NCBI RefSeq assembly: GCF_040183065.1
Contig: NC_091125.1
Coordinates: 129,582,621 to 129,646,620, forward strand
DNA length: 64,000 nt
Reading direction: 5' to 3'
From: Periplaneta americana
Taxonomy: Eukaryota; Arthropoda; Insecta; Blattodea; Blattidae
Shown: positions 45,004 to 56,990 of the stretch, piece by piece
Layout of the letters: the number at the start of each line of letters is the position of its first letter
Numbering within the stretch: position 1 is the first letter of the stretch
Notes under the pieces: generated by a model
Seen by the model: only the letters and a program-made list of their open reading frames with translations
Told to the model about the DNA's origin: nothing
Database searches by the model: none
Translations under genes and position numbers: made by a program

Positions 45004-45255
45004 TATGAAGAATCTACTGCAAAAAGGGGGAATGTCGTAAATTTGTGAAAAATGAGATGAAGGTTCATTCTATAGATCAAAGGGAATAGAATATAATACA
45101 CTTTGTTGCACTGCAAGAAAGATGATAGTGCCAGATATACATCGTGTTGACGAATTGGTATACCACACAAAGAGTGGAAATGTCAAAGTTTAAATTGCAT
45201 TTCCTGTAAAATGCAATACATTCGACATCCTCCTTCTTGCAGTGGACTCTTCATA
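45004..45255. mobile_element. MITE inserted in the minisatellite, 252 bp
   Basis: Ends TATGAAGAATCTACTGCAAA and, inward from the right, TATGAAGAGTCCACTGCAAG; arms about 34 bp. The minisatellite unit is interrupted between aaatgta and gttaaaacg. Superfamily unassigned, possibly TA-targeting. Confidence 0.8.
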
Positions 45256-45310
45256 TGTTAAAACGTGTACTGTATAAATAAACGTAACAAAAAGAAAAAA
45301 AAATCTTTAC

Positions 45311-46138
45311 TATATAAATGTATTAATACCGAAAATAACGTTAGGAAAAGTAAATTTTGGGAAAACTATTTTTAGGAAAGGTCTTAGGAAAAGTGTATTT
45401 TATAAATCACGTTTTATGGAACGTTATGTAATGTGCTTGTATGCATTATGTATGTTTTGAATTTTATTAAACGTTAACAGTATATTTGCGCTTGTGCTCT
45501 GCATGTTTGTCTCGCGCCGACATGATCTGTTGTAGATGACGATACAGCGGACTACGTAAGTTTTCAATGTAACAAACCTTTATTAAATTGTACCAGTACT
45601 CTTAAACCATAAAGCACAGCTGAAATCTAAACACAGATTTGAAAAGCTCGTGTGTGCTTACGTATTTCACTCGCAATGGATCCAACTCTGTACTTTGGGC
45701 GTGGCAGCGAGCGAAAATTTCTGCATGTTTTCAGTAATTTTGTGACAGTGTGTAAAGTATTCATTATGTAATGGAATGCATTACCTAGGTACACGGATAG
45801 AGAGCTCTTTATGCAGTAGGTTTGTGTTTATCTTTTCAGGTAGTAATTGGCATTTAACGATATTACGTGCCAGCATGACATAATTTTGTGTTAGCACGTG
45901 TTCGTATATACACGTTAGTCAACGTTTAAAACTTATTTCGTTGTCTTTGTTTTTGACCTTCTGTATAATAAGCACCATTATCATTCTGTCAATGACAGTC
46001 ATGACTTTTAATTAAATATGTGACGCAAAATATTTAAGTGTACATTAACATTATGTATGTTAAAGTTGGACGAAAGACAGGATGTGCAACAATAAATATA
46101 TCTTAAATATAGCGTCAGCACTGAGCTACTAGCTCTAC
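45311..46138. other. No gene recognised
   Basis: AT-rich DNA without visible repeat structure. Confidence 0.4.
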
Positions 46139-46139
46139 A

Positions 46140-46192
<53 letters not shown>
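46140..46192. repeat. (ATT)n microsatellite
   Basis: Near-perfect ATT triplets directly upstream of a LINE fragment. Confidence 0.95.
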
Positions 46193-46194
<2 letters not shown>

Positions 46195-46204
46195 GTATTA
46201 TTGT

Positions 46205-47490
46205 TGTTATTTCCTTCTCACGGAAAACTTCTTCCCTAGAATTTAATTATTCTCTTAATAATATCATAATTACTAGGACAGATTATATTAAAGATCTTGG
46301 TGTCTCACTTGATTCTAAATTATATTTCGATGATCATGTGCAATATATTTCTGTGTTTGAGTAAAGAGAGATAGGTCAAAAAAATGAGTTTGGAGATAAA
46401 TGAAAATTAAATTTCGGAACCTTATTGCAAATAATTTTCTACGCAAATAGTATTCTTTTGATTTTTGCACACTCACTTGTGTAATTTAACTTGTGTGTTC
46501 ATCTGGGGAACAAAATTCCATCTGCACCAAAAAAAAAAAAAAAAGACTTAGGCCTATTCCTCTTTTCCCGAATATCACAGATTTATACCTATTGATTAAT
46601 AATGCTTGCTTTAATTAGATCTATAACTCATTATTTTTCTACTCCTATGTGTCTAGCCTATTAATTTTATACTATACGTTGGTTAGATCAAAGCTTGAAT
46701 ATGCGTCTGTTGTATGGAACTCCATTACTTCCACTGGCTCGACGAAATTGGAGAATATTCAAAGAAAATGTATTTCCTTGTGTTCTTATAGATTTTTACG
46801 TAATTCTGATGATTATAAATATGAGATTACCTGCACATATTTTAATTGCAGGACGTCAAAATCTTGATTATTTATTTTTTTTGTAAAGTCATTGATCGTG
46901 AATCATTGTTAAGCAATATCAGTCTTTGTATTCATGCTAAGGGTTTAAGATTTCATAAAATTTTTTATAACAAATTCTAAACCTCTCTCTCCGGTCTGCA
47001 GATGTATAAAATATACTAATTTGCGTGGATTGAACTTGGATCCATTTAGTGTGTAGTATATAGCCTACTGTTTGGAGTTCTATGTCACGTGTTATTAATT
47101 TATGTCTTTTGTTTAGATATGTATTATAATATTATTCTCGTTATCTTTTATATCATTTGTATTATATTCATTTATATCAGTAGTGTCAGAGTTGTAAGCT
47201 CCGAAACCGGTTGTGGTGCTAGAGACGTCCAGTCGGAGCGTGAACTTGCTTATGTCTGTGGAAGCACCGGAGCCCGCGAAGAGTTATAGTGGAGCGCTCC
47301 GCTCCGTTTAGGCTGTGTCTGATAACGCTGATTTATATGATTCCATCCCTTCATTTTCATTGTCATTATTTTAATATAGGGTAATTATTCCTATGTACTT
47401 TTAGTGTAATTTCTAAATTGCCATGTGCTGAACTGTTATTGGCCCCTGGCTGTTGTACCTATAGCACATTAAATATTAGTAAATAAATTA
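46205..47490 (+). mobile_element. Jockey-like LINE, 3' half, interrupted
   Basis: The plus-strand translation starts SFSRKTSSLEFNYSL, then RTDYIKDLGVSLDSKLYFDD. About 240 bp of unrelated sequence ending in a run of A (46530-46545) breaks the frame. Then LLILYYTLVRSKLEYASVVW, KLENIQRKCISLCSYRFL and further decayed remnants follow. The 3' UTR ends gcacattaaatattagtaaa then (AAT)n. KDLGVxxDSKL and LVRSKLEYASVVW are standard in jockey-clade RT. Confidence 0.78.
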
Positions 47491-47499
47491 ATAATAATA

Positions 47500-47535
<36 letters not shown>

Positions 47536-47558
47536 ATTATTATTATTATTATTATTAT
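47487..47558. repeat. (AAT)n/(ATT)n microsatellite at LINE 3' end
   Basis: Starts as the A-rich LINE tail and continues as ATT triplets. Confidence 0.9.
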
Positions 47559-47641
47559 ACACTTTCCATGATGAATAAAATATGACATTTTATTGACAAC
47601 AGAATTGAGCGCAGTTTTTTTATCTTCCTCAACTGTGCTTC

Positions 47642-47644
<3 letters not shown>

Positions 47645-47681
<37 letters not shown>
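47645..47681. repeat. (AT)n microsatellite
   Basis: About 18 AT dinucleotides. Confidence 0.9.
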
Positions 47682-47682
<1 letters not shown>

Positions 47683-47689
47683 GTTCTTT

Positions 47690-48905
47690 AAAATCGTCCG
47701 TTCTTCTGCCGGATTCTGCATGTGTTAAAATTACAGGTGTCAGAGGAGTTTCCCGCCTCACTTCTTGGTTGATAAATAAAGTTCAGCTAGAGGGTTTATT
47801 TATCTTTATCAATACTGGTAGCAGAATTATGCGTGTACACATATTTCTCAGTGACGGTACACGGTTGCTGTATTAAGCAAAGCGAATTTTGAATTATTTC
47901 GCTTTCGCCCCGTCCGTCCGTCTGTGGCACACGACAGTCGTATCTCTCAATAAATCTTGCTGACGTCCTCTATCCTCTAGCCAATTGCGGGCTCATTAAT
48001 TTTCCGCCGTTGGATTCATTACTTGTCACAGCGATGAGAATTACCCCCATGCTGGGTTAAATTCGGGCCAACAGATTGTTCAAATGAGGAAAGAAAGAAG
48101 CCAGCTTTAATAAATATATGGCTCAATCTGCACTTTTGTCAATTGCGGAGGTTGCGATCCGTCTTCTTAACTTTTACATATATTCGCAAGAAGTGAAATT
48201 AAAAACAATTATTTTAAGGGCTAGAAAGCTACGAACGCACATTCCAAAACATTAGAGTCGGTTCAACGTCCCGTAATCATAACAAATCATGACCACTTTC
48301 GTCGTCGTAATCACCACCACCACCACCACCACCATTGTTTAGAAGAAAATTTTGGGTTGCACACATTGTGCTTGGATTTGATATATGCAACGTTTCGGGA
48401 CTACTTACGTATAGAAGTAGCCCATACTTACGGTGTGGTGCTAAAGACATACATTTATACAGGGAGATCCGTTTCGGAAGATATAAAATGAAAAGGCTGT
48501 AACATGATAATTGTTACCTACTATTTATATTTCAGTAATCCGTAAATGCAATAATTGTAGTTTCGACCACATAAGACCACAGCGTATCCATCATTGCGCG
48601 CACAACACAATTTATATCGTGAGGTTAATTTCTTTTATATGTATCTAATGACTCTGAGATATATATATTCCAAAAGGTTAGACAGTCTTTGCAATGAAAC
48701 GATCAATACCCCTGAGTCGTTGTGAATAGATATCTCTCTTCACAGAAACCCAAAGAAAAAGATCGGATGGCGTCAGATCTGGAAAAATATGAAGTTAAGT
48801 AATTTGACCTCCACGATCACATTAAAATTATTTTGACATATCTGCCAAGCTTATACTGTAAAACAAGTAGATGACAAGATTTCTAAACAGTGTAAAGTAG
48901 TAATG
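47690..48905. other. No gene recognised; (CAC)n at 48313-48336
   Basis: Mixed-composition DNA with no supported reading frame. Confidence 0.4.
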
Positions 48906-48909
48906 GTGT

Positions 48910-48917
48910 ATCCCAAG
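48910..48917. other. Left target-site duplication of hAT element
   Basis: atcccaag, repeated exactly at 50101-50108. Confidence 0.9.
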
Positions 48918-50100
48918 TAGAGATGAACAACGATCGAGAAAGCAAAGCGCCCGCAAAGCCGAAAACCCGCACGACAATGTTCTATACGTCGCGTCGTTGA
49001 CGTAAAGACTGCTTGTGAGTGTTTCGAGACGCCGTGATTGATCACTCCCGAAGTCCCGAACGTCAAGAAGCCTGGAATCGCCACAATTGTTTATACCGGA
49101 TTGAACTTTTATCTACTCTGACAATCAAGTAGCCTATTTGAAACATCATCTCTACCTTTCAGTGTATAATAATATGTTCCCCAATCTTTATTTAATTACT
49201 AGGCCCTTATTAAAAGGCTAGGAATTTTCTTTTCATATGTTTGAGATCAAGTGTGCAATTTCAAGTAAAATGAATTAACGTTATGTTTTATGTTTCTTAG
49301 AAATTATATTACCGGTTCTTCTGTATGGTTGTGAAACTTGGACTCTCACTCTGAGAGAGGAACATAGGTTCAGGGTGTTTGAGAATAAGGTGCTAAGGAA
49401 AATATTTGGGGCTAAGCGGGATGAAGTTACAGGAGAATGGAGAAAGTTACACAACACAGAACTGCACGCATTGTATTCTTCACCTGACATAATTAGGAAC
49501 ATTAAATCCAGACGTTTGAGATGGGCAGGGCATGTAGCACGTATGGGCGAAACCAGAAATGCATATAGAGTGTTAGTTGGGAGACCGGAGGGAAAAAGAC
49601 CTTTAGGGAGGCCGAGACGTAGATGGGAGGATAATATTAAAATGGATTTGAGGGAGGTGGGGTATGATGATAGAGACTGGATTAATCTTGCACAGGATAG
49701 GGACCTCTGGCGGGCTTATGTGAGGGCGGCAATGAACCTTCGGGTTCCTTAAAAGCCATTTGTAAGTAAGTAAGTAAGTAAGTAGAAATGTAAATTTATT
49801 TGAGAACTGTTTTTTTTTCTATTTATACAACCATAGGTATTATAATATAATAGAACCAGAACATTTTGATAACTAAGATACTGTTCTGTTTTGTCTTTTT
49901 GTCTCATTTAAACATTTATAATGTTATTTATTTCAATGATGTAAGTTATTCGAAGTTACGAAATCTTTCCACGCCGACCAAATGCTATTTCGAGAATGAC
50001 GAGCGAGACTCGAAGCACACGAGAATGACGAGACGAGACTCGAAAGACAAATGCAACGAACACAGCGAGCGAGAGCGGCAGTTAGTTTTGTTCATCTCTA
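48918..50100. mobile_element. Nonautonomous hAT-like element with an RTE inside
   Basis: Ends TAGAGATGAACAACGATCG and, inward from the right, TAGAGATGAACAAAACTAAC, with perfect 8-bp duplications. The left part is GC-rich; the right part contains gacgagcgagactcgaag and related repeats. No transposase. An RTE family 1 copy occupies about 49304-49788. Confidence 0.9.
49304..49782 (+). mobile_element. RTE-like LINE, family 1, inside the hAT element
   Basis: Plus-strand ORF2 C-terminus with YGCETWTLTLREEHR, a 125-codon open frame from 49375 (FENKVLRKIFGAKRDEVTG, WAGHVARMGETRNAYRVL) and the end AAMNLRVP at 49752. The 3' tail is (GTAA)n, about five units. tagaaat occurs at both junctions (49298-49304, 49783-49789) and may be the target duplication. 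5'-truncated. Confidence 0.9.
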
Positions 50101-50173
50101 ATCCCAAGGTTCTTGTCCAGCACCTCTATTGTTTAAATATCTATATTAACAGTAGGCCTATCTCGTCCGCACT
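49849..50173. repeat. Duplicated block A (first copy)
   Basis: Right part of the hAT element plus 73 bp of flank, repeated with few changes at 51020-51345. Confidence 0.92.
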
Positions 50174-50180
50174 TAAACGG

Positions 50181-50986
50181 TAATAGTAATATGCGTTACA
50201 AGAGCGTATGTTGAAGTTTTCATGTTCGAGGAAAAGGTTGAAAAAGCGAAACGTAGTTGAGCTTTTTTAATTTCCGAGAATTGAAAGAAAACATACCGCT
50301 CGTGTATCGTACATTATTTTGTGCGAAGATCGTTTATTACATACCTGAAAGAGGAATTTGTAATTAGTTACAATGAAATCTCCATCTTGGTTTCTGTTCA
50401 ATGACGGCAAATTTGCAAAACAAAAATATCTATCTTCAACATTGTTGCTTTAAAATGTTTTCTATGTTTACTATACTCCAGCAGGCCGTGATATACGTCT
50501 GTCTTTTTTTTCCCAGTCTATAAATGCGAACTTAAAACAAACGGTAAGGTTATGTAATGATTCATTTTTCATTTCAATATTTTAACAATATTATTTCTAT
50601 AACATATTGCAGTAATAACATCGGCAAATTTGTTGATTTTTTTCACGGCTTAATGTTACTTGCATCACGAATGCAGTAACTTTAGTGGAGTTGTAGAGTT
50701 TAGCCTACTTAATTTTTTGAAAATATTTAAAAACAATAATTAACAGTGCAATTTAGGTGAAATTTCAGTGGTAAGTTTCCAATTTATAATTATTACTATA
50801 TTGAACGTCTCTAAAAATATGTTAAAAGCCTAAAGCAGTAAATTCAATACGGTATGTCACTTAAGCGGTAAGAAGAGGGAAATTGTTGTGTGTGTTAGGT
50901 TGGGAATACTGAATGTGGAATTTTAGACTTTCCGCGGATTGGTTTTGTGCAGAAACTAAGCAAATACGCAAGATCTCGCACAAAAT
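50181..50986. repeat. Duplicated block B (direct copy)
   Basis: Recurs in inverse orientation at 52861-53560; this copy has about 100 bp extra near 50525-50625. Confidence 0.9.
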
Positions 50987-51019
50987 GAGTTACCTAGTTC
51001 TTACATTCAGGTGACGATG

Positions 51020-51345
51020 TAATAGAACCAGAACATTTTGATGACTAAGATACTGTTCTGTTTTGTCTTTTTGTCTCATTTAAACATTTATAATGTTATT
51101 TATTTCAATGATGTATGTTATTCAAAGTTACGAAATCTTTACACGCCGACCGAATGCTATTTCGAGAATGCCGAGCGAGACTCGAAGCGCACGAGAATGA
51201 CGAGACGAGACTCGAAAGACAAATGCAACGAACACAGCGAGCGAGAGCGGCAGTTAGTTTTGTTCATCTCTAAACCCAAGGTTCTCGTCCAGCACCTCTG
51301 TTGTTTAAATATCTATATTAACAGTAGGCCTATCTCGTCCGCACT
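51020..51345. repeat. Duplicated block A (second copy)
   Basis: Starts aatagaaccagaacattttg like 49849 and includes the right hAT end followed by aacccaagg instead of atcccaagg. It therefore copies a junction created by the hAT insertion. Confidence 0.92.
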
Positions 51346-51488
51346 CTTTTTGTATGTAGACGACGTGTCATATCCTTAATTGTAGATATTATAACTCGGA
51401 TTTGTACAAAAAAAACTAATGCAGACCGGGGAAGAATGAAAGATTGGTTAACACAAACAAATTTACTGTTGTTAAAAGGACAGAGTAC

Positions 51489-51731
51489 ATATGAGCCGTT
51501 CAGAGCAGAAGTGGTGTAAGTCAAGAATGGGTATTTACGGTTAAAGTAAAAATTCTGTAAAATACAGCGCAAAGTAGCAATTAATATTTAGTTTATTTAA
51601 ACTATTAGTAGTCAGTGGATAGCAAGAAGGACATATCAATTGCTACTTTGCGCTGTATTTTACAGAATTTTTACTTTAAACCTCATTACCCAATTTTGAC
51701 TTACACCACTTTTGCTCTGAACGGCTCATAT
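51489..51731. mobile_element. Inverted-repeat element (MITE-like), 243 bp
   Basis: Arms of about 95 bp: atatgagccgttcagagcag and gtaaaatacagcgcaaagta on the left, reverse complements on the right. The spacer is about 50 bp. No clear duplication. Confidence 0.85.
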
Positions 51732-51790
51732 TATGCATTAATACTAATGGTACCGAGCAAAAATCCTATCTACACGAACTTGGTTTCAGA

Positions 51791-52010
51791 GCCACCGGCG
51801 TAGCTCAGACGGTAGCGATTTTGCCTGCTGATCAAGACTTGAGTTCGGGCGTGGGTTCGATTCCTGCTTGGACTGATTACCTGGTTAGGTTTTTTTCCCG
51901 AGGTTTTTTCCAACCGTAAGGCGAATGTCAAGTAATCTATGGCGAATCCTCGGCCTCACCTCGCGAAATACCATCTGACTACCACCAGTTCCATGGACGT
52001 TTGCTTCATG
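51791..52010 (+). mobile_element. SINE family B, tail-truncated
   Basis: Head gccaccggcgtagctcagac with B box gggttcgattcctgc, body gattacctggttaggttttt, then aatctatggcgaatcctcgg. The tail is lost close to the point where SINE family A follows. Confidence 0.88.
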
Positions 52011-52022
52011 ATCCATTTAGCT

Positions 52023-52270
52023 CTGTCCACATCTGTGGAGTAACGGTCAGCGCGTCTGGCCGCGAAACCAGATGGCCCGGGTTCGATTCCCGGTCGGGGC
52101 AAGTTACCTGGTTGAGGTTTTTTCCGGGATTTTCCCTCAACCCAATATGAGCAAATGCTGGGTAATTTTCGGTGCTGGACCCCGGACTCATTTCACCGGC
52201 ATTATCACCTTTATCTCATTCAGACGCTAAATAACCTAAGATGTTGATAAAGTGTCGTAAAATAACCTAC
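52023..52270 (+). mobile_element. SINE family A, full length, 11-bp target duplication
   Basis: tRNA-like head with B box gggttcgattcccgg, body ggttgaggttttttccggga and cggtgctggaccccggactc, tail gttgataaagtgtcgtaaaa taacc. tccatttagct flanks both ends (52012-52022, 52271-52281). Confidence 0.95.
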
Positions 52271-52284
52271 TCCATTTAGCTTTC

Positions 52285-52855
52285 CTAGGATGACAGGTGA
52301 TGACATAGAAGTTCCGCAGTGTCGACAAATAACACACCAATCATTATAATCTAACTAAAAGCGCTGTACTGCATCTAAATTTTCCTGAAGTAGGCATGTA
52401 TCGATAGCAGAAGATGCAGCTTGTTTAGAAGTGAAATGACGTGAGGGTGATCAATTTGAAGTTATATCATGCAGTATTGTAGAGCTGGATATTTAATACT
52501 ATAGCGTGTGAGTCTGGATCGGTAAATATTTCTGTCCACTTCTAATTTAGTACAAACTGACGGCAGACTTGCACGGAGCATGGAGTCCTGGGTCCCATTT
52601 CCCGGTCTCGCTAACCGGATGCTGAGTTTCCGCAAGATTAGAGACCACCGATAGATAATGCGACCACCTTACGGCGTGGACCGTTCAAAACCATACAGTA
52701 TAACAAGATATTTGATTGCCTGTTTTCAAATCAAAGTGCTGTAAAATCTGTTATTTATGCTAAGATTACCAGATTTTTTTGACAACTTTCGGGTACAGAT
52801 TTCGATATATGAAAAAACTACTTTTAACATTTCTGTTAGTTTGTCATTCAGTTAT
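52285..52855. other. No gene recognised
   Basis: Unremarkable AT-rich DNA between the SINEs and inverted block B. Confidence 0.4.
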
Positions 52856-52860
52856 ATTGT

Positions 52861-53560
52861 TTTTGTGCGAGATCGTGCGTATTTGCTTGGTTTCCGCACA
52901 AAACCAACCCGCGGAAAGTCTAAAATTCCACATTCAGTATTACCAACCTAACACACATAACAATTTCCCTCTTCTTACCGCTTAAGTTACATATTGATTT
53001 TACTGCTTTAGGCTTTTAACATATTATTTTTAGAGACGTTCAATATAGTAATAATTATAAATTGGAAACTTACCACTGCAATTTCACCTAAATTGCACTG
53101 TTAATTATTGTTTTTAAATATTTGCAAAAATTAAGTAAACTCTACAACTCCACTAAAGTTACTGCATTCGTGATGCAAGTAACATTAAGGAAGCCGTGAA
53201 AAAATCAACAAGATTCCATAGACTGGGGGGAAAAAAAGACAGACGTATATCACGGCCTGCTGGAGCATAGTAAACACAGAAAACATTTTAAAGCAACAAT
53301 GTTGAAGATAGATATTTTTGTTTTGCAAATTTGCCGTCATTGAACAGAAACCAAGATGGAGATTTCATTGCAACTAATTAGAAATTCCTCTTCAGGTATG
53401 TAATAAACGATCTTCGCACAAAATAATGTACGATACACGAGCGGTATGTTTTCTTTCAATTCTCGGAAATTAAAAAAGCTCAACTACGTTTCGCTTTTTC
53501 AAACTTTTCCTCGAACATTAAAACTTCAACATACCGCTCTTGTAACGCATATTACTATTA
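52861..53560. repeat. Duplicated block B, inverted copy
   Basis: Reverse complement of 50181-50986 lacking about 100 bp. Matching landmarks include agatcg/cgcacaaaa at the outer edge, tagagacgttcaatatagta, ctccactaaagttactgcat and aaccaagatggagatttca. Confidence 0.9.
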
Positions 53561-53564
53561 CACA

Positions 53565-54140
53565 CCTTAAAGAATTAAAATACTCATTCTGTTTGCACAC
53601 TAAAAATATTAATTCTGCTTAACTGCTGGTATTTTTCATAAGAGTGAATTTTTTAAGCAGTTCTTCCCTAGACCTCCAAATTTTGCACCAAATTTCTTAT
53701 ATGTTGAAATTGGTTAAGGTAGCAAGCATGGCTCGAACAGTTTCTAAACTCATTCTAGATTTTTGGGATCTTCATATTATGTTTTTTAAAGAAAAAAATC
53801 TACGAAGTCTCTTGTACAGTTTCATGGGATAGTCAATAGTAACGGATTCAACAAAATGCACAGTTCTTTCACGTAAGTTGACACCAGCAAGAAGTCATGA
53901 AACGATAAAAGAATGGAGATGTTAAATATAAAATCTTTTTAGATAAATCCAGATTAATTTTCAGAACTCAGTCGTCGTGAAATCCTGAAATGGATTATCA
54001 TCAGACTAAAGTAAGAACAGCAAAGACATGTAAATATCAAAATAATGAATATTTATAGGAAGTAAAAACCTATAAAAAAGAATGAATCAAAATTAATTTA
54101 GAACCTTATACTCAATAATCTTTAGCCATGCAACTGGCTC
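53565..54140. other. No gene recognised
   Basis: A 62-codon open stretch (53644-53832) has no recognised features. Confidence 0.35.
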
Positions 54141-54141
54141 A

Positions 54142-54149
54142 GTCTAGTG
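54142..54149. other. Left target-site duplication of hAT MITE
   Basis: gtctagtg, repeated exactly at 54671-54678. Confidence 0.92.
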
Positions 54150-54670
54150 CAGCGTTTCTCAAACTATGGTCCACGGACCACCTGTGGTCCTCGAGGTCTG
54201 CCCTTGTGGTCCTTCAAAAAAGACAGAAGAAAGAATAAAATTCGAATGAATTGCGTATCACACTGTAGCTTAAAATCTCAGAGTTTGGAAATGACACATG
54301 GCAATCAAATTTCACTTTTTCTCCCAGTACAGATATTTTATGAAATTTATTACCCTACTCGTCTATCGACTTCCCACTCTACACTCGGCAACAAAAGAGG
54401 GATTTAAAGCACTATATACGTGGTTTTTCTCAACATCTTTTCCCTGCACATCTGGCGCCGCGCCTGTAACCCAGCCAGGGACCACGCGAATTCATAACAG
54501 AGGACCAAAGTACCGAATCTTAATTCAATTTTAAAATATAAGTATACTGGTATTAAAATATGCTACGAAAATGATAAATTTCCTTTCCAAGGGAACAAGA
54601 GTAAGGTGGTCCGCGGAACTGTTCTGACTTTAAAAGTGATCCCCACTTCAAAAAAGTTTGAGAAACGCTG
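54150..54670. mobile_element. hAT MITE, 521 bp, perfect 8-bp duplication
   Basis: Ends CAGCGTTTCTCAAACTATGG and, inward from the right, CAGCGTTTCTCAAACTTTTT. This is the classical hAT end CAGNGNTTCTCAAAC. Subterminal ggtccacggaccac on the left and gtggtccgcggaac on the right also correspond. No transposase inside. Confidence 0.95.
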
Positions 54671-54679
54671 GTCTAGTGA

Positions 54680-55135
54680 AAGCTGCAGAGATATGCCAAG
54701 TGCAGGAAATTAACATAGGTACCCTTCTAAAATGGTTGGATATAAATGTTTATAATCTGTGTTATAAGCCACTCTTCAGTTAAAACTCAGTACGAGTTTC
54801 TTCTCCACGACCTTTCCTTGTCAGATAAGACTGAAACAAAGAAAAAGTCCAGAATAATGAATGAAGGTAGTCTAGGTTTTTCTTGGCAGTCTGTATGTGT
54901 ACATAATTCAATGGCGAACATTCATCGATTTATATACTGTGTTTCAGAAGTTCATAAAGTCTTCTTCATCGCTCTCTCCTTCTCGATCCAATCTGTTCTA
55001 GCAATCGCTTGTGGTTTTGGACATTGTCTGCTTACATCGCAGTATCTAAACTCGTGAGGATATTGCTCAACGCGTTGATCCTAAGTTATTTCGTTGCCAA
55101 TTCAAACCACTGACAATATCTGAAAACGTTGAGTA
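54680..55135. other. No gene recognised
   Basis: A 103-codon plus-strand open stretch (54746-55057) lacks recognised domains; codon make-up looks random. Confidence 0.35.
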
Positions 55136-55137
55136 TG

Positions 55138-55260
55138 TATGTATACCGGTATGCATGTATTCTCACACACTCACAGATATATTGCTATGTATGCACTGTC
55201 TGGTATGCATGCATGTATGTATGTATGTAATATTGTCTGTACAGTATGTACGTATGTATT
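55138..55260. repeat. Irregular (GTAT)n repeat
   Basis: GTAT/GCAT tetranucleotides broken by other sequence. Confidence 0.8.
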
Positions 55261-55264
55261 TTTT

Positions 55265-55695
55265 GTTGTTGATTTATATTACTTGGAGTAATAATACATG
55301 CTTTTGTTTACAATTCTTATAACAAAATTTACTTTATTTTCATCACGCTGTCGGAGAAATAAAATTTATATGGTACAAAACGGCTTTAAATCTTATTACA
55401 CATTACATCGTTAGATGTATTTCATAGGATTACAGTTTTTCAAAGTCTATTTATTGTGCAAAGCATAGAAATTGTCTCATATATTTTTCCACTATCACAC
55501 ACTTGTTCGTTGGCCATGTATCTTGTTGTGAAATGCACTTTCGGAAGGCGTATCTTTGTGGTAATAAAATTGGACAATGACATATTATATAGTCCACTGT
55601 TTGGTCACCAATACCGCAGGGATACACAGAATTCTCTAAAATCTTAAAACGTTATTAGTAGCTCTGGTTTTCCCTTGTCCAGTAGTAAGTGCAGA
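55265..55695. other. No gene recognised
   Basis: A 63-codon open stretch (55456-55647) resembles nothing known. Confidence 0.35.
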
Positions 55696-55696
55696 A

Positions 55697-55697
<1 letters not shown>

Positions 55698-55727
<30 letters not shown>

Positions 55728-55753
55728 TGTATGTATGTATGTATGTATGTATG
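55698..55753. repeat. (GTAT)n microsatellite
   Basis: About 14 clean units. Confidence 0.95.
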
Positions 55754-56314
55754 TTTTATACATTCCCGATCTTACTTTTATATGGATGTTTAACTATTGT
55801 TTATAAGTCATGTGTAAATTCTTGACTAATAATCACTATATATACAACTGTTACGTAGCTACGTCAAAGTTTCATCATTATTTTATTACGAAAGGTAACA
55901 AAATAACCGAGATTCTTTATAGCACCCGATATGCCGCGCTAAGTATCGATAGTACAACTGGGCCTGATCGATTACCACGCTATATTTTGATCAAAGAGTA
56001 CAGCTACAGCAATATTATTCTAATTATTCTGTGCTCTTTGTTTTGTTGTTCTGTGGTTACAAGGCAACCATCATCATAAAATAACAATTGACACGAACAG
56101 CGGCCATTTTTCTCTGTATATAATCCTTAAGCAGGGGGTTTCGTGTGTATAACTACTGCAATATAATTGCCTTGTATGGTTACATGCTGCTTTACATCAA
56201 TCGCTTATGCATGGTTTATTAGTAAAGCAACGTTTTCTGTCCAAACTCAGCATAAATTTCGTATAATGTATGTGTTTATGTATGTATTATGTATGCATGT
56301 GTGTTTTGTTGGGT

Positions 56315-56630
56315 GTTATTGTGATATTTAGATTTTTAAGGAATTAGTTCTTATTTATAAAATTGCCAGTATGATTGAAGGTGAAATAAATTTAATGCAA
56401 TTAATGCATTATTGATTATTTCTCCTTTATTTTCTTATCGAATAATTATAGTATAAGCCGTTAGTATGGGTCCATGATAAGAGAAAAAAGAAATATAATT
56501 CTTGCAAGAAAGTAAGTCTATCCTCTAGGAAACACAATTTCAATATAAGAATCGGAATAGTGTGACGTAACTGATTGCTGTTACTAAGTAAATGACATCA
56601 GATGTTATTTCCGTAACATTTTTTCCGAAT
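56315..56630 (+). repeat. Dispersed repeat G, copy 2
   Basis: Same order of motifs as 31910-32200: gttattgtgatatttagatt, a gattatt segment, gtgtgacgtaactgattgct and gacatcagatgttattt. It has about 60 bp where the other copy has (TTTA)n. Confidence 0.65.
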
Positions 56631-56990
56631 AACCCTCGATCATAAAGATTTTATGATAAAACCCTTGTATCGAGGGGTGTATTTCTAAACTAAAAAAGAG
56701 TGCCCTGGCTCTGGAATTTCGATAGCAGTCATCATCACCATCATCATTATTACCACCATTTTCGCAGTAATGCTTGTGAAATATTAGACAAAAATATATG
56801 GATTCGAATCTAGATGTAGAGGTAGTTAGGTCTACGCAGTATACCTCATTATGAATAAAATATGACCTTTTATAAATGCAAAATTTGACGATAAAATGAA
56901 AATCACAAAAGTGCCCTAGCGTCGCCTTGTCTCGAAAAATAGTACCCTGGCGCCGTCAGAGCCCGCCAATCCTGAATTTTTTCCTTACTT

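Larger units (their letters stand above)
43888..45310. repeat. Minisatellite, about 57-bp unit, with two insertions
   Basis: Unit: aaacttaacaaaaataatcg, ttaccatggaaatgtagatg, ttaaagcgtgtataaat. About 14 units to 44725, then a stretch at 44951-45003 and a last piece at 45256-45300 beyond two inserted elements. On the minus strand one frame stays open for 161 codons because the unit is 19 codons long, giving a repeat like VTIIFVKFIYTRFDIYI; not considered a gene. Confidence 0.92.

Noticed and set aside
55456..55647. Possible transposon-derived frame
   Set aside because: No motif could be named on rereading.
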